In this document: positions 61,901-64,000 of the stretch, piece after piece
Layout: each line of letters begins with the position of its first letter
Position numbering within the stretch: position 1 is the stretch's first letter
DNA from: Tritrichomonas musculus
Taxonomy: Eukaryota; Parabasalia; Tritrichomonadida; Tritrichomonadidae
Assembly: GCA_039105265.1 (NCBI GenBank)
Contig: JAPFFF010000014.1
Location: forward strand, 2,170,001 to 2,234,000
Direction: 5' to 3'
DNA length: 64,000 nt
The notes under the pieces: model-generated
Databases searched by the model: none
What the model was told of the DNA's origin: nothing
The model's input: only the letters and a program-made list of their open reading frames with translations
Program-made: the position numbers and the translations under genes

Positions 61901-64000
61901 GAATTATTCGATGAAATTCTGCGCTGAAGAGTGTAAACACCATCTGGGTCATCCCCGAGAGCAGCAGCATCGCTCCACGAGGACCCGTACACGTTCTCGA
62001 AATCTTCGACTGGGACGACACATTCCGGTGTGTCGTCGTTCAACACGAACCAGTCGAGTGTACGTTTGGCGTCTTCAGCGTAGAATTTCTGAAGGAACTT
62101 CTTGTAGCCAAGCGAGGAAGGAGAGTTGTTGAGAATCTCCAATTCCTCTAGCTTGGCACGTATGAATTTCATCCTTTCATCGTAATGCTCATCGTAAATC
62201 AAACCGTCAATTGAGTCCAAGTCACCACTCCCAAGAAGTTGAGAGAACTCCAAAGGAGCCTGTGACAGAAAGCGAACAAGCTTCTCTTTGATGTCTGCGA
62301 TGACATTACGTTGAGGTTGATCGAGATCTTCATCAGTGATGTGAATGCGGGAATGCAGGAGTTCAATACCAGCGATGAATTTGGAGGCCGACTTCATCTG
62401 AATCGGTGTCTCCAAGGAATGCGGGCGACGAATCTTATCTGAACCTCTCCGTGCCGAACGAACGAACTTCCTAATCGACTTCCGTAGAATGAGAATGATT
62501 TTCGAAATCATCCCTTCGCAGAGAAGCATTCGGCTGCTCTTTTCCAAAGAGTCAGAGAGGTTAATAGCTTCATTATACCAATTGAGAACATCCTTGACTT
62601 CACTGTTAAACACTTCTTCGAACTTTTTCCTGTGCTTCGCTAAACGGTCACCCCACAGCTTCGGGAGGTGCACGAAATCATCATCTTCCTTCATGCACCT
62701 CGACTTCCAATTCTCAGCTTTGGACAGGCAACTCTCAATGTCCACGATCGAAGCTGAATTTGAATGACCAGGATGTACATCACTTTGAATGACTTCGCCA
62801 TCACTTGAAGAAGAGACTGAGTGCAAGCGTGCTTCTGGCATTCTCTCATTGGCTGGAATGGAACCAGCCTGACGTCTGCGTCGGCGGTTATCCTCTGCAC
62901 GACGTCGATCTTCCATCACTTGGAGGTCAACAGACTCATCTGACCTCGCCTGCACAGGATTCAATCTTTCTTCTTCCTGTAAAATCCTATTTTCCATTCT
63001 GACACTTTTTTCTTTGTCAAGGTCAGAATTGGCCTCACGAATCTCATCGTCATCGGTATCGGGTGAAAACCACTTGGTAGAAATACTCACCTCGAATGAT
63101 TGCAAACGATGACCTTCAACGTTGGATGCTGGATGAGATCTGTTTGAGTGTTGCTTGACAGTGACTTTGTCTTTTCCAATGAAGTCACTGCAAGTTGAAC
63201 ACATCGAACCACGCAGATCATGAAAGACATCCCGTGTTGCAAGTAAACATCTGCATCTTCTAGCATGCAGGATGTTCATTGCCCAGAAAACACCCACTTC
63301 TCTTTTGAGAGCTTCAAGATCCTGATGAGCCGAACCGATATGGCTGCTCAACGAATTCGCCCGACTCACAAGATAGTTACAGTCACTCACAGGACAAACG
63401 TAAATGGTCCGATAATGTGGAGCATCTGCCGGAAGATGAGGCGAGTCAATCTTCCATCTTAACTTACGACCAATTATGTATTCAAAAGCCGCCTGTTCAA
63501 TTGGAACCCCATTCGTTACATGCAGCGACCTCAGGTGGAATGATAACGAGGCACATGTAGGGAACGTTTTGTCGCAACAAGGGCAATAAAACTGCCCAAC
63601 ACCCAACCATCTACACTTCTGATACATCAGAAGGACGATAGGAACATTTACATCAACAACATCAGCGAAAGGAGACATGTCAATATTACCAACCTGAAGT
63701 TGGTCGATGAGCGAGGTCAATTCTGCTTTAGAATTGATTTTGGACAGCTCATCCACAATCCATTCAATTGAAATCCTATCGTCCCTTGACGGTGAAGAAC
63801 ATCCATCATTACTACCGTTGCGATCATCATCATCAGAGTGATCGGTGCGTTCTGATTGAGAACGCACCTCGGAGAAGTCTTCTGCACCACTAATAGTACT
63901 ACTCGTACTAGTGGATGAAGTCTGTGTGCCTAATGAATTGCTTCGAGAGTCAGAGGATGAATTGAATGATGAGTGATCACCTGCGAGAGTAAATAAAGGG
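58971..64000 (-). mobile_element. R2/NeSL-like retrotransposon, element B2 (subfamily B, 5' part outside window)
   Basis: Reading leftward from the window end, this copy matches B1 from just behind its repeat array to the 3' end. It switches from B-specific to the sequence shared with A at ~62755, the same breakpoint as B1. The 3' UTR and tRNA tail are standard. The start, repeat array and the tRNA gene lie beyond 64000. Confidence 0.9.
59089..64000 (-). CDS. Retrotransposon polyprotein, partial (zinc fingers, RT, endonuclease; subfamily B)
   Basis: The frame stays open to the window edge, so the true start is outside; the visible ~1637 codons begin in the region after the 18-aa array (LFTLAGDHSS). 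Three C2H2 fingers, the RT with YADD, the CCHC knuckle and the RPD...E core are all intact. Substitutions against B1 include LSHLDEL for LSRLDEL, KMVGAAG for KMIGAAG and DAAIDLT for DATIDLT. No stop or frameshift is seen. Confidence 0.9.
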   Translation of the reverse strand, partial: PLFTLAGDHSSFNSSSDSRSNSLGTQTSSTSTSSTISGAEDFSEVRSQSERTDHSDDDDRNGSNDGCSSPSRDDRISIEWIVDELSKINSKAELTSLIDQLQVGNIDMSPFADVVDVNVPIVLLMYQKCRWLGVGQFYCPCCDKTFPTCASLSFHLRSLHVTNGVPIEQAAFEYIIGRKLRWKIDSPHLPADAPHYRTIYVCPVSDCNYLVSRANSLSSHIGSAHQDLEALKREVGVFWAMNILHARRCRCLLATRDVFHDLRGSMCSTCSDFIGKDKVTVKQHSNRSHPASNVEGHRLQSFEVSISTKWFSPDTDDDEIREANSDLDKEKSVRMENRILQEEERLNPVQARSDESVDLQVMEDRRRAEDNRRRRRQAGSIPANERMPEARLHSVSSSSDGEVIQSDVHPGHSNSASIVDIESCLSKAENWKSRCMKEDDDFVHLPKLWGDRLAKHRKKFEEVFNSEVKDVLNWYNEAINLSDSLEKSSRMLLCEGMISKIILILRKSIRKFVRSARRGSDKIRRPHSLETPIQMKSASKFIAGIELLHSRIHITDEDLDQPQRNVIADIKEKLVRFLSQAPLEFSQLLGSGDLDSIDGLIYDEHYDERMKFIRAKLEELEILNNSPSSLGYKKFLQKFYAEDAKRTLDWFVLNDDTPECVVPVEDFENVYGSSWSDAAALGDDPDGVYTLQRRISSNNSDELKSLILNEEAILKAVRSRSNLSAVGCDGISNGVWKVGGSVTATIIKNVLCCMLDTGLFPEVLKMNKTVMLFKKGDPDDAHSWRPITITPTIYRMLMCHISRSLQTLNSKHRFISPSQKGFMRIPAGAAEHATVVDEMIHDAARNQKSLYITTIDFSDAFGSVPHKLIKKNLTDIGFDLSFVKTIINSYRDSSTKIISNNRRSNSICFRKGVKQGCPLSPTLFNICIEPLLARLNACKEDGYHWLDSATTVQAYADDIIVFSDSEVGMKNLLSVVEHFCSYAGDMKINCKKCHAFTYIAHNGSRSVLNDNFTIAGGRIDNISIQNNTTYLGLPIACKSSQRKHHVFRRIEDMTKDVIRITGSALRFTQAVDAIKRFVIPKIDYELMANTAPTNCLSHLDELIRGKLSKMVGAAGIPTAWFYTTKNDGGLYIQKLTDRQKALTIRLYIALMESNDKSIRDMVKASDEAEIIFRDAAIDLTSPFLHLKVKDNGALDAKRNRGTSNILARCVKALHDANMGLILKDDMFTLKDLNSNVTFDVNTSNVVKHIMKVMSDRYYSDLCLHKMRGHTFTTLKNSPLSNYFMKPNALMADSVVRFAIKARTNTLMTASLAAHRNPQMSNRCTRCGQIETLNHILNGCKRCKHKFTKRHDEVVKVLCKYLTEKKRVIVHCNQSVRGRSNEHITGDSASLRPDVWWWDGDQLKIAEFTIPYGMLSGDDNESTLVIRRREKLNKYQKLVDDCRNQLNCNVSLFVFIVSSLGAIPDDTINELKKVTVTTKDALKLAGRMVAAALRESMILYIDTKIKKRVNDNNEDEDNDNDNGNDYDNDVENVNVLDTDGDDDSNDLNDTSSNVTDGESADDEYNSVNILDDEEWRELIDASADVDRSGPPSELDTTDDETDVLENPGTTPLWNQTQGADPASATEEEGVQHSSSEF

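Overview
The window looks like nuclear DNA of a parabasalid (trichomonad) protist. The host background is very AT-rich and sparsely filled. Its gene content is typical of that group: ankyrin proteins with the trichomonad-type N-terminal domain (DUF3447-like), a BspA-type leucine-rich repeat protein, a decayed VIT/vWFA protein, and discoidin-like proteins. Starts often lie 10-30 nt behind TCA(C/T)TT(T/A)-like initiator motifs, and no introns were seen. The species cannot be fixed from sequence alone. The organism assignment is inference from gene families and initiator motifs.

About half of the window is one retrotransposon system aimed at a single tRNA gene. The system is a large non-LTR element, about 7.0-7.35 kb, with one ORF of 2308-2404 aa. 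The ORF carries three C2H2 zinc fingers, a reverse transcriptase (YADD), a CCHC knuckle and a restriction-like endonuclease (RPD...E), i.e. the R2/NeSL-like architecture. Every junction lies at the 3' arm of tRNA-Asn(GTT): each copy is bounded by the tRNA tail ccacacggga(a/g)gag plus its T-run, so the tRNA gene is rebuilt at each insertion and remains a target. A second, roughly 1.05-kb element without a convincing ORF uses the same site and shares end sequences with the large one, so it is probably non-autonomous.

Layout: 1-19003 is a head-to-tail array on the + strand (partial short element, full element 1, full element 2, short element, 5'-truncated and frameshifted element 3). Then come tRNA-downstream flank, a ubiquitin-like fusion gene (20352-21368, +) and a discoidin-like gene (21734-22708, -). 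tRNA-Asn at 23409-23482 carries full element B1 (to 30838). Positions 30.9-42 kb hold a decayed coding remnant, a TA-flanked 1.7-kb element with 214-bp terminal inverted repeats that cuts into a small gene, a 501-aa ankyrin protein, and a very large ankyrin protein broken by one homopolymer frameshift. Positions 42-46.3 kb hold an empty tRNA-Asn, a 189-aa protein with a possible CaaX end, a second ubiquitin-like fusion and another empty tRNA-Asn. Positions 46.6-52.3 kb hold pseudogenes (VIT/vWFA, Sel1 fragments), a 1.5-kb inverted repeat and a broken DUF3447-LRR fusion. Positions 53.2-56.8 kb are an inverted copy of the module around 19.0-23.5 kb. From 56.8 kb to the end is a second array on the - strand (two short elements, then element B2 running off the edge).

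The most unusual points are: (i) stacked retrotransposition at one tRNA with regenerating target; (ii) a 54-bp, 18-aa in-frame repeat array whose every unit is an inverted repeat, with paired base changes in the two arms; (iii) mosaic A and B element subfamilies with unrelated-looking 5' thirds but a nearly identical 3' half; (iv) a ubiquitin-like tandem fused, without a cleavable GG, to a C-terminal domain that resembles proteins of gut Firmicutes.
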